The translations under genes and the position numbers were made by a program. A DNA stretch of 64,000 nt, taken from Octadecabacter dasysiphoniae. GTDB taxonomy: Bacteria; Pseudomonadota; Alphaproteobacteria; Rhodobacterales; Rhodobacteraceae. Positions within the stretch are counted from its first letter, which is position 1, and every line of letters starts with the position of its first letter. Positions 8,588-18,716 of this stretch are shown in pieces. The notes under the pieces were generated by a model that was not told the origin of the DNA, did not search any database, and saw only the letters and a program-made list of their open reading frames with translations. The DNA lies in NCBI RefSeq assembly GCF_021532615.1, contig NZ_JAKGAQ010000002.1, positions 720,501 to 784,500 on the forward strand, given 5' to 3'.

Positions 8588-11500
8588 TCAAGGCGTGGTC
8601 ACAGCATTGAGAGCAGCGTCGAGAGTGGAGTCAGCCAATTCCGTCAGGGTGTTTGTTTTCGTCCACAAAAGAAGCGTGCGAATTCTGTGGGTTGGATAAA
8701 TTTGACGCAACGCATCGCGATAAGCAGCAAGTTGGCGGGCCAAACCATCGGGTGTTTCATCAGGCGTTTTGGGCACGGCGCGGTTGGTTTTGTAATCTAT
8801 CGCGATGACGTCAGTGTCCGTGACGATCAAACGGTCGATGATTCCGTAGATACGTTCGTCGTTCAGGGCAGACAGCGTGGCCGAAATAGGAACCTCTGCC
8901 AAACCGCTTTGCCAGATCCATGCCAGATCAGGCGCAACCAGCGTTTCGATGGCTTCTTTTATCAGGTCATCGGGATTGGCGATCAGACCAACATCAGGTT
9001 GGTTTTCGATCAGCTTCGTCGCGGTCGTCTGCCAGGCGGAAAGGTCAATCTGTGGCAGCATTTCAAGTAGTAAATGCACCATTCGGCCCCAAGCAAGCGC
9101 CAGATCAGAGGCATCGGTATGTGTTTCCCCCGCAAGAATTTTCGCACCCCCAAGATCTGAGGGCGACAAAGTGCCGGATTTTTCCACAAGGTCCGGTAAC
9201 GTCTGCCCAAAGGTTGCGGTGGGCGTTGCCATAGGTGCCGTGGCGGTGGTTGATTTCAAAGGTCCGTCTGACCAGTCATGTTGGCTAAACCGTTTGATGT
9301 CGCCAAAGGGGGCTTGGTGGGTCACACTATCAAGGTGGTCCATCGCGTCCGATATTGTTGTGTGCCAACTGCCTTCGTTCTTGGCGTCTTCGCCAGCGGC
9401 AGCCACGATCAACCAGTTTTCCGCGCGGGTCATTGCAACGTACAAAAGACGGCGGCGTTCGCGGTCTTGCGCATCCAACATATCGTCTTGAACTTCGCGA
9501 AGAGATTGCGGCATGACGTCGGATTTTGGTTTCCAGAACACATGATTTTCAGACGTCAAAAGATCACTGCGCACTTCGCGTTTGCGTTTGGTCGTGTCGG
9601 GTAGAATGACGATTGGCGCCTCAAGCCCCTTTGCGCCGTGCACCGTCATCACGCGGATACGATCACTGGCAGAATCCATTTGGCGTTTTACCGTGACGTC
9701 TTCGGTTTGCAGCCAAGACAAAAACCCGGTGAGGCTGGGAACATCGGACTGCTCATAGCCGAGAGCTTGCGACAGGAGCGCATCTATCCCGTCCTCCGCT
9801 TCGTGCCCCAACCGCGCCAGCAGGCGTTCGCGCCCGCCATGGCGGATCAGCAGTCGATTGATCAGATCGTAGGGACGCAGGAAGTCAGCGGTATTTCGCA
9901 GGTCATGCAATACGGACAGTGTTTCTTCGTGCGTACCGCACGTCCGCAAAGTTTCCCAAAGGGATTGCCCTTTTTTGCGCGGCTGCGCGAGGTCATAGAG
10001 CTGTTTTTCCGACCAGCCGAACAATGGTGATTTGAGAGCCGCCGCAAGGGACAGATCATCGTCCTGCAAAGATAGAAATTGCAAAAGGGCGGCGATGTCT
10101 TTGACGGCCAGTTCACCACCAAGCTTTAGGCGATCGGCGCCTGCAATTTCAAGGTCGGCGGATTTACAGGCCGCGATGATTTCATCGAACAGGTCTGATC
10201 GCCGCTGTACGAGGATCAAAACGTCGCCCGGCGTTATTTTGCGCCTCGACCATTGCGTTTCATCGCGGCCTTTCGTCGGCAGCGTTTCTTCGTTGATCAT
10301 CCGTTTGATTTCGGACGCGATCTGTTGGGCCAAAATGACTTTGTTGTTGGTGCGCCCTTTCAGATCAACCGGATCATCCCATTCGCGTTCTTCTGGTTTA
10401 TCGGATGGTTCGACCATCGGCCAAAGGTCAACCCGTCCGGGCATTTCGTCCTTGAAGGCGAGGTGTTCAATCCTGTCCCCGAGACCTTCGGACATCTCGC
10501 CGCGAAACGTCTGATCAACCAATTGCAAAATTGCCTGAGACGACCGGAAAGAATACAACAATTCGCTGTCTTGAAGCGTCTTTTTGACCTTGCCCAGTTC
10601 AGTTGCGAAATGGTCTTTCATGCGATCAAACCCTTCTGGGTCCGCGCCTTGAAATGAATAGATCGACTGTTTTTTATCACCAACGACAAAGACCGTGCGT
10701 TCACGATCAGGGTTGGCACCGATGCCTGTTGAAAATTCTTGCGTCAACAAGCGCACGATATCCCATTGATCCGGTGATGTGTCTTGTGCCTCGTCGACCA
10801 GTACGTGATCGACGCCACCATCAAGGCGGAACAACACCCACTGCGCGACGGCAGGATCTTCCAAAAGCGCTTTGGCTTTGCTGATCAAATCATCAAAATC
10901 GAGCGCGGCACGGGCAACTTTTTTCGCCTCATACGCCTTAACGAACGGGGTCGCGAAAGCGAACAACGCACGGGTTTTGTCCAGCGCATTGATACGACAA
11001 ATGTAGTCGTAGGCATCCGCCGTTCGATCCATCCAAGCATGAACATCATCAACGATATGGGCGACAGCCTCGACCGCCTTCTTGTGATTTGACAGCGGCC
11101 AGTTACGCGATTTGCTGCTTTTGTCGGCTGCGTAAAGAAATAATGAAAACACCCTTTCAAGCGACGCCATATCCGGCGTCGACAGATCAAGGGATTTCAG
11201 ATCGGCGGCGAAATTTTCATAGGTTTTGCTGGTGCCTTTACAGGCATCGGCCAGATCATCGGCCAGATCGTTTTCGCCCCCGACAAAGGCCACATCGACG
11301 GCATCTTGTTGGGTAACGCCAGCCGGAATTCCGAACGCTTGGGCAAGATCATCGTCATTGACGGGGTTCAAAAAGGCGGCACGCCGACCCGTAATTCTGG
11401 CCAGAAATTGGCCGACATCGGCGCCAGTGTAATATTTCGCAAACCCTGCAACGGCATCTGCATGTGGTCCTGTCGCCATTTCATCCAAGACTTCATCACG

Positions 11501-11965
11501 CAGAAGCGCGGCGGCACGATCTTCCATTTCTTTGAATTGCGGGCTGACTTCAGCCTCGAGAGGAAAGCGGCGTAGCACACCGGCGCAGAATGAATGGATC
11601 GTCTGAATTTTCAGTCCGCCGGGCGTTTCGATGGCCGCGGCAAACAATTTTCGCGCATTTGCCAGATAGGCATCATCAACGGATGATCGTGCGCCCATGT
11701 CTTTCAATTGATCGCGCAATTCATTTGCGGGCATCATCGCCCATTCGCCCAAACGCTGGAACAGACGGTTCTGCATCTCGGACGCGGCGGCTTTGGTGTA
11801 GGTCAGGCACAACACATTTTCTGGCTTTGTACCGTCCAGCAACAACCGCGCGACGCGGTTGGTCAAAACACGTGTTTTACCCGATCCGGCATTCGCCGAC
11901 AGCCACGTGGATTGCGTCGGATCGGCGGCCTCAATCTGGCGGCGGGTCGCGTCGTTCAGGGTCAT
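8588..11965 (-). CDS. addA: Double-strand break repair helicase/nuclease AddA
   Basis: 1125-residue UvrD-type 3'-5' helicase fused to a RecB-type nuclease; with AddB it resects double-strand breaks for RecA. Walker A, LSANAGSGKTRVLTNR, is at about residues 23-38. Walker B LVDEAQDTSPDQ is near residue 388, and RIRVMTVHGAKGLEAPIV is helicase motif V. The C-terminal nuclease motif is VIAIDYKTNRAVP (the DYKT of PD-(D/E)XK). Its ATG overlaps the addB stop (ATGA), so the two subunits are translationally coupled. Confidence 0.95.
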   Translation of the reverse strand: MTLNDATRRQIEAADPTQSTWLSANAGSGKTRVLTNRVARLLLDGTKPENVLCLTYTKAAASEMQNRLFQRLGEWAMMPANELRDQLKDMGARSSVDDAYLANARKLFAAAIETPGGLKIQTIHSFCAGVLRRFPLEAEVSPQFKEMEDRAAALLRDEVLDEMATGPHADAVAGFAKYYTGADVGQFLARITGRRAAFLNPVNDDDLAQAFGIPAGVTQQDAVDVAFVGGENDLADDLADACKGTSKTYENFAADLKSLDLSTPDMASLERVFSLFLYAADKSSKSRNWPLSNHKKAVEAVAHIVDDVHAWMDRTADAYDYICRINALDKTRALFAFATPFVKAYEAKKVARAALDFDDLISKAKALLEDPAVAQWVLFRLDGGVDHVLVDEAQDTSPDQWDIVRLLTQEFSTGIGANPDRERTVFVVGDKKQSIYSFQGADPEGFDRMKDHFATELGKVKKTLQDSELLYSFRSSQAILQLVDQTFRGEMSEGLGDRIEHLAFKDEMPGRVDLWPMVEPSDKPEEREWDDPVDLKGRTNNKVILAQQIASEIKRMINEETLPTKGRDETQWSRRKITPGDVLILVQRRSDLFDEIIAACKSADLEIAGADRLKLGGELAVKDIAALLQFLSLQDDDLSLAAALKSPLFGWSEKQLYDLAQPRKKGQSLWETLRTCGTHEETLSVLHDLRNTADFLRPYDLINRLLIRHGGRERLLARLGHEAEDGIDALLSQALGYEQSDVPSLTGFLSWLQTEDVTVKRQMDSASDRIRVMTVHGAKGLEAPIVILPDTTKRKREVRSDLLTSENHVFWKPKSDVMPQSLREVQDDMLDAQDRERRRLLYVAMTRAENWLIVAAAGEDAKNEGSWHTTISDAMDHLDSVTHQAPFGDIKRFSQHDWSDGPLKSTTATAPMATPTATFGQTLPDLVEKSGTLSPSDLGGAKILAGETHTDASDLALAWGRMVHLLLEMLPQIDLSAWQTTATKLIENQPDVGLIANPDDLIKEAIETLVAPDLAWIWQSGLAEVPISATLSALNDERIYGIIDRLIVTDTDVIAIDYKTNRAVPKTPDETPDGLARQLAAYRDALRQIYPTHRIRTLLLWTKTNTLTELADSTLDAALNAVTTP

Positions 11966-14907
11966 GCCATGTCCTCCACGGTTGCGGGATGCGTTTCATC
12001 CCATTCGCCGTATCGTGCGAGGTGGTCGTAATCGCCCGCAAATGTCAGCGTCTCGTTGGCGCGCCGTGACGTGTATCCCTTTTCAGGTTCCATCCATTTG
12101 GCCATGAGGTTTTCGAACTTTTCGAGGGTTTCGTCCGGTGGTGCGTCTTTCAATGGGGCGGGCACGTCTTTCAGATCGCTGCCCAGCCCGATATAAATCG
12201 CGGCCTTCGTGCGCACGACGCCAAGCGCCTTGAACGCACCGCGTTCAACCATTGCGGCTTCTAGCAGCAGCTGTTTATCGAAATGCTTTTGCTGGTCTGC
12301 GCTGGGCGGTTTGCCTGTTTTATAGTCGTAGATTATCGCCTCGCCATCGGCCGTCAGATCGATACGATCCGCCATCCCTGTGAGGGTAAATGGCACGGAT
12401 TTAAGCCGTAGCTCCCCACGCATTTCAAGGCCGAAGTTTGTAGACGTCGCGCGCCGTTTTTGTTCCTCGATCAAGAAATGCGGGACAAAGGACGCGATAC
12501 GGGCCCGCCATAAAATGCGCATTGCGGGCCATGGACAATGGGTCATCAGAACATCATCCGCGATATCCATCAACGCGTCCGCCGCAGTGGCATCAGACGG
12601 ATCAATTCCGCGCTGCACAAATGTTTCGAGGATTTCGTGAACAATGATCCCGCGCAGGGGCGCGTCGGGGTTGTGTGAAAGCGGATCAAGCGCGTTCAAA
12701 CGCAAAATTTTGCGGGCGTAGATCGCATAAGGATCGCGGATCAGGGTTTTGATTTGAGTGACCGAAAGCTGGTCTGGCCGCACGTGCGCTGGTGGCGCGG
12801 GGGACGGTCTGGGTGCTGCGGCAACAGACACCTTGGGCGCTGCGATTTCTGCGGCAAGGTTAAGCCAATGCTGCCCACGTTCGCGCATAGCCCTAAGGCA
12901 GTCCGGACCGTTCTTTTCTGTCAGTCCGCCCAGTAAATTTGTCAGGCGATTGACCCATCGGCTCGACACTGTTTCAGCTTCATCTGATCGGATTGCGCGG
13001 CTGATCACCACATGTTTGGCGCAGACGGCCTGTTGGAAATCATGCGCGCTTAACCCGATACGCCGTTCGGGCAAAAGCAATCCGGCCTGCATTCTAAAGG
13101 GGCGATTTAACCACGGATCGGGCGCAGGGGCTTCGGGCCAGGTGCCTTCGTTCATCCCGCCAAGGATCACGAGGTCAGCGGACTGCACGCGCGCCTCAAG
13201 CGTGCCCCAAATCAGAACTTGCGGATGGCCACGATCCCGATCGCGGACATCACCTGTGGCCAGAACGCTGCCAACCAATTGGCGGTAATCCCAACCCGTC
13301 ATGTCACCACCTGCGTCCGCGTGGGTGCGCAGTTCTGACATAACGCGCAAGGCTTCGCGGCCTGCGGCTTCTTTCCACAACTCCCCTGATCCGTCGCTGT
13401 CAGGGCCAGCAGACAGCCGTTCGGCGATGTCGATGTGATTGGCAATATGCGTGTCTAGTCGCAGTGCATCGGTGGTGGTCAAACCTGTCAGAATGGTTCC
13501 GACCCACAGTGCCCACGCAGGCCTGTCCGGATGGCGATCTGCGGTTTGGGATGCCCATGATGTCAGGCTGTCTATCGTTGGAAAGGGCGGCCCGTTGCGG
13601 CGCAGTTCAAGTTCAAGCGCATTGGTGTGAAGGTTGTGATTGGTGCCCGTTTTCGACGTTGAATTTGTCAGCGGGTGACGCAGCAAAACCAATAGGCGTT
13701 CCGCATCCAGTGGGGCGGAAAACAGATCAACGATATGGCGCAAAAACCGCCCCGGTGCGGTCAGCTGCAAAGGCAAGCCCGCGCTGTCGTCAGGGGTAAT
13801 GCCCCAGCGGTCCAGCGCGCCTGTGACTTGGCGGGTTAACATACGGTCCGGCGTGATGAGTGCCGCAGTTTGGCCGTCTTCAACGGCTTGGCGCAGACGC
13901 ACGGCAATCGCGTCTGCCTCTGCGCGGGGGGTTGGGGCCTCGATCAAGGTCAGGTCTTGTGTTGCGTCTGAAAGATCACCCAGATCGGGACCGTCTTTGA
14001 TCCATTGATCCGTCACCGGGGCGGGACGCAGCGACAATGACACCAATCCTGTGCGGGCAGAATTGATGTCTGTTATTGGACCCCAACGCGCAATGTCGCG
14101 GGGGTGAATATCCAACGCATCGCACAATGCCTTGAACCGGTACTGAGGATGGTCTTCGCCGCCAGATTTGGGATCAAGTCGGTCCCAAACGTCGCGCGGC
14201 ATATCGTGGTCAACACCGGGCAAAATGACAGCCCCCTGAGGCAGCATTGCGACGGCCTGCATGAAAAGAGAGGTCGCGCCGCGTGAACCGGTTGATCCCG
14301 CCACGATGATGGGATGGGATGGCGGCGCATCCTGCCATCGCGCGACCTGTGTTTCGATGACGCGGCGTTGGCGGCCTTCTATGTCTGGTTGCGTGGCCAT
14401 GCCAAAATACTGCTGAACAAGCTGGATGAACGAAAGCGATCGCTGCCAATGGCCCGACTGGTCCGTCACATCAAGATTGGCGATAACATCCGGATGAACA
14501 CCTTCGCCCTGCATTTCGCCCATCAGCGCCACAAGGCTTTCCGCAAGATCAAAGGCTGAACTGCGCGCTGCCAGCGTTGGATCAGCCTCGATCAGACCTT
14601 TGACAAGACGTGCGACCTCTAGTCTGCGGCGCAGTGGTGCCACGGCAGGCGCCGCGCCTTCCAGGTCAGCATTTAGCGCAAGATCAGTCACCAACATGAT
14701 CCTGGGTAACAACACCGCGTCGCCATCATGAAACAGCGAAAGCAAACGGCGCTGCATACGGCGCGTGTTTACGTAGATGTCGACCTGCGCCACGTCCGTC
14801 GGGGCGAGGTTCGCGAAATAAGTACGCAATCCGTCATGCAATGCGGTTGAAAAATCCGCGCCAATTGGCACGCCAAAAACGCGAGGGGCTGTCGTGGGGT
14901 TAAACAT
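11962..14907 (-). CDS. addB: Double-strand break repair protein AddB
   Basis: 981-residue partner of AddA. The N-terminal half resembles an inactivated helicase. The C-terminal half has the nuclease signature EAIIYDYKTGKPPSADQQ near residue 855 and a conserved DQLSVTQIKTLIRDPYAIYA segment ahead of it. The start was set at ATG 14907, where MFNPTTAPRVFGVPIGADF begins. Longer frames run into the upstream nucleotidyltransferase. Its ATG lies within the last 8 bases of that gene, the same 8-base overlap seen between tsaE and amgK. Confidence 0.92.
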   Translation of the reverse strand: MFNPTTAPRVFGVPIGADFSTALHDGLRTYFANLAPTDVAQVDIYVNTRRMQRRLLSLFHDGDAVLLPRIMLVTDLALNADLEGAAPAVAPLRRRLEVARLVKGLIEADPTLAARSSAFDLAESLVALMGEMQGEGVHPDVIANLDVTDQSGHWQRSLSFIQLVQQYFGMATQPDIEGRQRRVIETQVARWQDAPPSHPIIVAGSTGSRGATSLFMQAVAMLPQGAVILPGVDHDMPRDVWDRLDPKSGGEDHPQYRFKALCDALDIHPRDIARWGPITDINSARTGLVSLSLRPAPVTDQWIKDGPDLGDLSDATQDLTLIEAPTPRAEADAIAVRLRQAVEDGQTAALITPDRMLTRQVTGALDRWGITPDDSAGLPLQLTAPGRFLRHIVDLFSAPLDAERLLVLLRHPLTNSTSKTGTNHNLHTNALELELRRNGPPFPTIDSLTSWASQTADRHPDRPAWALWVGTILTGLTTTDALRLDTHIANHIDIAERLSAGPDSDGSGELWKEAAGREALRVMSELRTHADAGGDMTGWDYRQLVGSVLATGDVRDRDRGHPQVLIWGTLEARVQSADLVILGGMNEGTWPEAPAPDPWLNRPFRMQAGLLLPERRIGLSAHDFQQAVCAKHVVISRAIRSDEAETVSSRWVNRLTNLLGGLTEKNGPDCLRAMRERGQHWLNLAAEIAAPKVSVAAAPRPSPAPPAHVRPDQLSVTQIKTLIRDPYAIYARKILRLNALDPLSHNPDAPLRGIIVHEILETFVQRGIDPSDATAADALMDIADDVLMTHCPWPAMRILWRARIASFVPHFLIEEQKRRATSTNFGLEMRGELRLKSVPFTLTGMADRIDLTADGEAIIYDYKTGKPPSADQQKHFDKQLLLEAAMVERGAFKALGVVRTKAAIYIGLGSDLKDVPAPLKDAPPDETLEKFENLMAKWMEPEKGYTSRRANETLTFAGDYDHLARYGEWDETHPATVEDMA

Positions 14908-15577
14908 CTTGGGCGCTCTCAAGCATGGTTTCGGCAATCGCGATACTGTCGGGGCGGCCAACGTCACACCATTGGCCATCATAGGGTACGCCGTACATCG
15001 TCCCGTCTTTCAACATGTCGTTCCAAAGCGACCACATCGAAAAGGATTCGTCGGTGATTTTTGACAGCCCGTCAGTGCGGATAATTTGCAATCCGGAATA
15101 AACGTAACCGGTGCCGCGGGTCAGGCGACCGTTGGCATCGATGTCAAAATCGCCATCGCCAATATGCCCGACAGCGTCCTTGCGCGGAATCATCAGCAGC
15201 AACGCGTTCATGTCGTCCGACCATGTGGTTTGAAGTGTTGCGATAGGGTTCGGCCCGCGCCAAACCGCATCTGTGTTCATGGTGAAAACGGGGTTGGACC
15301 GAAGAAGGGGAAGGGCATGTTTCAGCCCACCGCCCGTTTCGCGCAAAAGATCGGTTTCATCGGAAAGGGCAATATTGCGCCCATCGATGTGGCGTTCGAT
15401 CTGGTCTGCAAAATAATGGGTATTCACCACAATGTTGAGGCCCGCACATTGATCAATCGCGTGATCCAGTAGTGGTTTTCCGGCGACCTCAACCAGTGAT
15501 TTTGGGCGGGTATCTGTTAACGGCGCCATCCGTGTTCCAAGGCCCGCTGCGAACAATAGAATTGAATTTGGTATCAT
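14900..15577 (-). CDS. murU: N-acetylmuramate alpha-1-phosphate uridylyltransferase (MurU-type nucleotidyltransferase)
   Basis: 225-residue sugar-nucleotide transferase. The signature LLFAAGLGTRMAPLTDTRPKS is at about residues 6-26, followed by LVEVAGKPLLDHAI and FTMNTDAVWRG, with the Asp that binds metal. With the kinase encoded just upstream it fits the MurU/AmgK cell-wall recycling pair, which makes UDP-MurNAc from MurNAc and bypasses de novo synthesis (the fosfomycin-sensitive MurA step). The substrate is inferred from this pairing. The start ATG at 15577 overlaps the amgK stop. Confidence 0.85.
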   Translation of the reverse strand: MIPNSILLFAAGLGTRMAPLTDTRPKSLVEVAGKPLLDHAIDQCAGLNIVVNTHYFADQIERHIDGRNIALSDETDLLRETGGGLKHALPLLRSNPVFTMNTDAVWRGPNPIATLQTTWSDDMNALLLMIPRKDAVGHIGDGDFDIDANGRLTRGTGYVYSGLQIIRTDGLSKITDESFSMWSLWNDMLKDGTMYGVPYDGQWCDVGRPDSIAIAETMLESAQDV

Positions 15578-16536
15578 GACGACGCATCCCATGTGCCGAA
15601 GGCCCGTTCAATCAATGGCGCAATATCGGCGCAGATCGGGGCTTCTAAATCGGTTCTCAGGTGCGCCCGTACTCTTGGGATAAGATCGAGGTATCCGGTT
15701 TTCCCGTTGTGTCGCGCCAGCCGATTAAAGATGCCAAGAATCCGCAAGTTTCGTTGTATTGCGATCACGTGGAATGCAGAACGTGCGGCTGTGCGATCTG
15801 TTGGGCCTGAAATCAAGCGGGGCAATAAAATATCCAGAAGTTCAGGGTTCACATCACGGCGGGCATCGCGCAGCAGTGAGGCAAGATCATAGGTAGGATG
15901 TGTGACGAAAGCGTCTTGAAAATCCAGAAGTCCAACGGTGGACAGGCCTTGATGATCAGGCCTCCAGATCAGATTTTCGGCATGGAAATCCCGCAATGAC
16001 AGAACGCTCGGCGATGGATCGACCTGTTTCAAAAGATCATGAATATTGGCCTTCAGTTCCGCCGCTAGATCTGTGCTTTTCTCAATGGCGGCCCAGTCAA
16101 AGGCGATGTCGATCATATCGGCCGCGACCGCGGGCGTCATCTTGTCTAGCCTCTTGGGCGGGGCGACCGATTGAAGCGCCAGCAATGTATCAACAGCGGC
16201 TTCGTAAAGTTCGCGTTCTTCGGTGGGTGAGGATTTCAGATGTTTGGCGAAATCAGCCTCGCCAAGGTCTTCGAGGATCATAAGCCCAAGCCCATCATCC
16301 CAGTCCAGAATCTGCGGCGCGGCGAGGCCTAGGCCGCGGAGGTGTTTTGCGATCTCAACAAACCGCGATTGGCTGCCGCAGGTATCGGGCGGGGCATCCA
16401 TCAAGATGACGTTCATGCCGTGACCATTGGTGAGGCGTTCATACCGCCGCGCGGATGCATCGCCTGTCATAGCGTTGCGATGCCAATTCGCCCAATCGGT
16501 TCGGGCCAGCCAGTCGGACACAATTTCACTACGCAT
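15574..16536 (-). CDS. amgK: Anomeric MurNAc/GlcNAc kinase AmgK (aminoglycoside phosphotransferase fold)
   Basis: 320-residue kinase of the choline/aminoglycoside phosphotransferase fold. A Gly/Ser-rich nucleotide loop TGDASARRYERL lies near residue 24. The catalytic loop LSLRDFHAENLIW is near residue 178, and GLLDFQDAFVTHPTYDLASLL holds the metal-binding Asp. AmgK phosphorylates MurNAc at C1, the substrate for MurU. The start ATG at 16536 overlaps the tsaE stop by 8 bases. Longer frames would extend further into tsaE. Confidence 0.87.
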   Translation of the reverse strand: MRSEIVSDWLARTDWANWHRNAMTGDASARRYERLTNGHGMNVILMDAPPDTCGSQSRFVEIAKHLRGLGLAAPQILDWDDGLGLMILEDLGEADFAKHLKSSPTEERELYEAAVDTLLALQSVAPPKRLDKMTPAVAADMIDIAFDWAAIEKSTDLAAELKANIHDLLKQVDPSPSVLSLRDFHAENLIWRPDHQGLSTVGLLDFQDAFVTHPTYDLASLLRDARRDVNPELLDILLPRLISGPTDRTAARSAFHVIAIQRNLRILGIFNRLARHNGKTGYLDLIPRVRAHLRTDLEAPICADIAPLIERAFGTWDASS

Positions 16537-16999
16537 GCTGGTCAATCGATGCCAACCGGTCGGTCCAGTTTTGATCATACGTTAGGGTCGCCAAATGCGC
16601 ATCGCGACCTGCACAAAGTTCGATGTTCAACGCATTTTCAGGAACCAGATCGCCCAGGATTTCGGGCCATTCAATTAGGCAGATTTCGGTGTCGAAGGCG
16701 TCCGTCAGGCCAAGTTCAACCGCCTCTTGGGTGTCTGTTAGACGGTATAGATCAGCATGCCAAATTTCGATATGGGGAAGGTCATAGACTTGGACGAGTG
16801 TGAATGTAGGTGAGGGAACTTCGGTATCCGCACCAAGACGTTCGCGTATAAATGCGCGGGCGAGGGCAGATTTTCCGGCACCAATATGGCCGCGCAACAA
16901 AATACAATCGCCCGCCTTAGCAAACCGCGCGAGGGTCTGGCCAAGAAGGGCGGTGTCGTCTTCTGTCGACAGCCGAAGTGTGGTTGAGGATTTCGCCAT
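16529..16999 (-). CDS. tsaE: tRNA threonylcarbamoyladenosine synthesis ATPase TsaE
   Basis: 156-residue P-loop protein needed with TsaB and TsaD to make t6A37 in tRNAs that read ANN codons. Walker A LLRGHIGAGKSALARAFI is at about residues 34-51. Then come PSPTFTLVQVYD and the conserved HADLYRL region, and CLIEWPEIL. It heads the operon tsaE-amgK-murU-addB-addA. TsaD, its partner, is encoded separately near 29 kb. A gap of 55 bases separates it from the PAS-protein gene upstream. Confidence 0.95.
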   Translation of the reverse strand: MAKSSTTLRLSTEDDTALLGQTLARFAKAGDCILLRGHIGAGKSALARAFIRERLGADTEVPSPTFTLVQVYDLPHIEIWHADLYRLTDTQEAVELGLTDAFDTEICLIEWPEILGDLVPENALNIELCAGRDAHLATLTYDQNWTDRLASIDQHA

Positions 17000-17054
17000 G
17001 CCCCGACTGTATGCGGCGGGTGTGTGCCTGCAAGGGCAATTCGAAGCGTTTGAG

Positions 17055-18641
17055 TTAGCTTGCCCTGAATTCTATGGACTCAAACGGTGCTTCGGCTTCG
17101 ATGACCCTTTCGGAGGGGATGAAAATAATCTGGTGGTTGCCTTCGGGAAGGGGTGCGTATTGGCACGTCAGTTCAACATGACTGTCGAGCCAGACCGACC
17201 CTTGCCACGGGCGGTCGCTGCCACCGCGTTTCAATGTCTCATTCAATTTGACCCACACCGGAGAAGGCGCTGAGGCGGTTTCCCATGATGACAGTTCGTC
17301 AGAAAAATCACGACTGGCAAGCGACCCATCAGGTTCAGTGCCCCAAAGTTCGCGGTAGGCACTGTTGGCCATGATCAAAGACCCGGAGGATGAAAATACA
17401 GACACCGCAGCGGTAAGATTGTCGATGACGGCCGCACTGGTGTCGATCTGGGATCGGAATTTGCGTGTCAGCGAAATTTCATCGCTGATGTCTTCCATCA
17501 AAAATGCAATTGCGCCGTTGGGGTGTGGTTTGCCTGTAACGCGAAATGTCTGCCCATTGGGAAGCAGCCAAGTCTCATGGTAATTGCCTTCAGCGGCGGC
17601 GGATTCCAGCGCGACCATTTGCCCGCGCCATGATGTGTAATCTTTGGGTTCGGGGATCATGTTCTGGTCGCGCAACCGGTCCAGAAACGAGAACAAGGCC
17701 GGGCGGGCGATCAGAAAATGTGCGGGCAGGCCCGTCAGATCGACAAGCGCAGGATTGAACAGGACCAACCGGCGGTCCGCATCAAAAATCGCGAGCCCAA
17801 CAGACAATTGCGCGAATGTTTTGGTCAGGGTTTGCACAAAGGATTTCTGGGCCTCTTGGGAAAATACAACGGCGCTTGCGTCAACGGCAAAGTAAATCGT
17901 GTCCGTTCCACGCTTAACGCCCGTGACTTCGAACCAGATTGGTTTTTCTTCGCCGGGGATTTCTATGCGGTGCATATCGATGACAGGCGCTGATCCGGCG
18001 GGCGTTGCTGTGTCCGTGAAAATGCTTTTTGGCGGCCAAGGCAAAATGTCATCAGGACCAACCGGATTGATCGCTTCGGAGAGTTCGATGAAAGCGCGGT
18101 TGGCCCAGATCAGCACGCCCTCTGCATCATGTTTCCAAATCAATTGCGGGGAATCTTCGCCGATGCTGCGCAGCGTTTCGAGTTCGTGTTCCATGGCTGT
18201 GGCTGTAAGCGGGTCAAGCATTTCATCGGGATGATCTTTGTCTTGAACAAGCGTGATCCGCGCAAGACCGTTCCAAAACTCTGCCTCAATCCAACCGGGT
18301 TGACCGTCTTGGGGGCTGATTGTTTTCTTACCAACACTCGCGAGGTCTTGGCACTGTGAACGTAAATGTGGGAACCGCGCAGACAAAAGCGTCAGGAAGT
18401 TTTCCCAGTCAGATCGATGGCTGTCGCTTTGCTCCATCAAGGTGCGGGCCCGTGGTGTGACGTCTAGCAACACATCATTTTCAAAAAGAAACGTGATCGA
18501 CCCCTCGGCCTCGTGCATGAGTGTACGCCCAACAATCGCGATGCGACTGTTCGATTTGATCCAGAACGTCAGAACAATGACTGCGGCAATTGCCCCTATC
18601 AGCAGCGCTCCGAGAACTCCAAGTAAACCAAATTGATCCAA
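17055..18641 (-). CDS. Membrane-anchored multi-PAS protein without a kinase domain
   Basis: 528-residue protein with one N-terminal membrane segment (about residues 6-27), then several PAS-like units. One begins at about residue 155 with SIGEDSPQLIWKHDAEGVLIW, one near 290 with LSVGLAIFDADRRLVLFNPAL and one near 410 with AAVSVFSSSGSLIMANSAYREL. I see no histidine phosphorylation box, ATPase motifs or GGDEF/EAL after the last PAS unit. The start is a TTG with a strong GGAGG six bases upstream. It lies just downstream of regB on the same strand. Ligand and output are unknown. Confidence 0.75.
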   Translation of the reverse strand: MDQFGLLGVLGALLIGAIAAVIVLTFWIKSNSRIAIVGRTLMHEAEGSITFLFENDVLLDVTPRARTLMEQSDSHRSDWENFLTLLSARFPHLRSQCQDLASVGKKTISPQDGQPGWIEAEFWNGLARITLVQDKDHPDEMLDPLTATAMEHELETLRSIGEDSPQLIWKHDAEGVLIWANRAFIELSEAINPVGPDDILPWPPKSIFTDTATPAGSAPVIDMHRIEIPGEEKPIWFEVTGVKRGTDTIYFAVDASAVVFSQEAQKSFVQTLTKTFAQLSVGLAIFDADRRLVLFNPALVDLTGLPAHFLIARPALFSFLDRLRDQNMIPEPKDYTSWRGQMVALESAAAEGNYHETWLLPNGQTFRVTGKPHPNGAIAFLMEDISDEISLTRKFRSQIDTSAAVIDNLTAAVSVFSSSGSLIMANSAYRELWGTEPDGSLASRDFSDELSSWETASAPSPVWVKLNETLKRGGSDRPWQGSVWLDSHVELTCQYAPLPEGNHQIIFIPSERVIEAEAPFESIEFRAS

Positions 18642-18716
18642 CAGACACCTCCGACTCAGCAGAAATGAGAATGCTTCGATTTAGTTAATTGCTCGTTAAG
18701 GCACGATTAATTGAAG

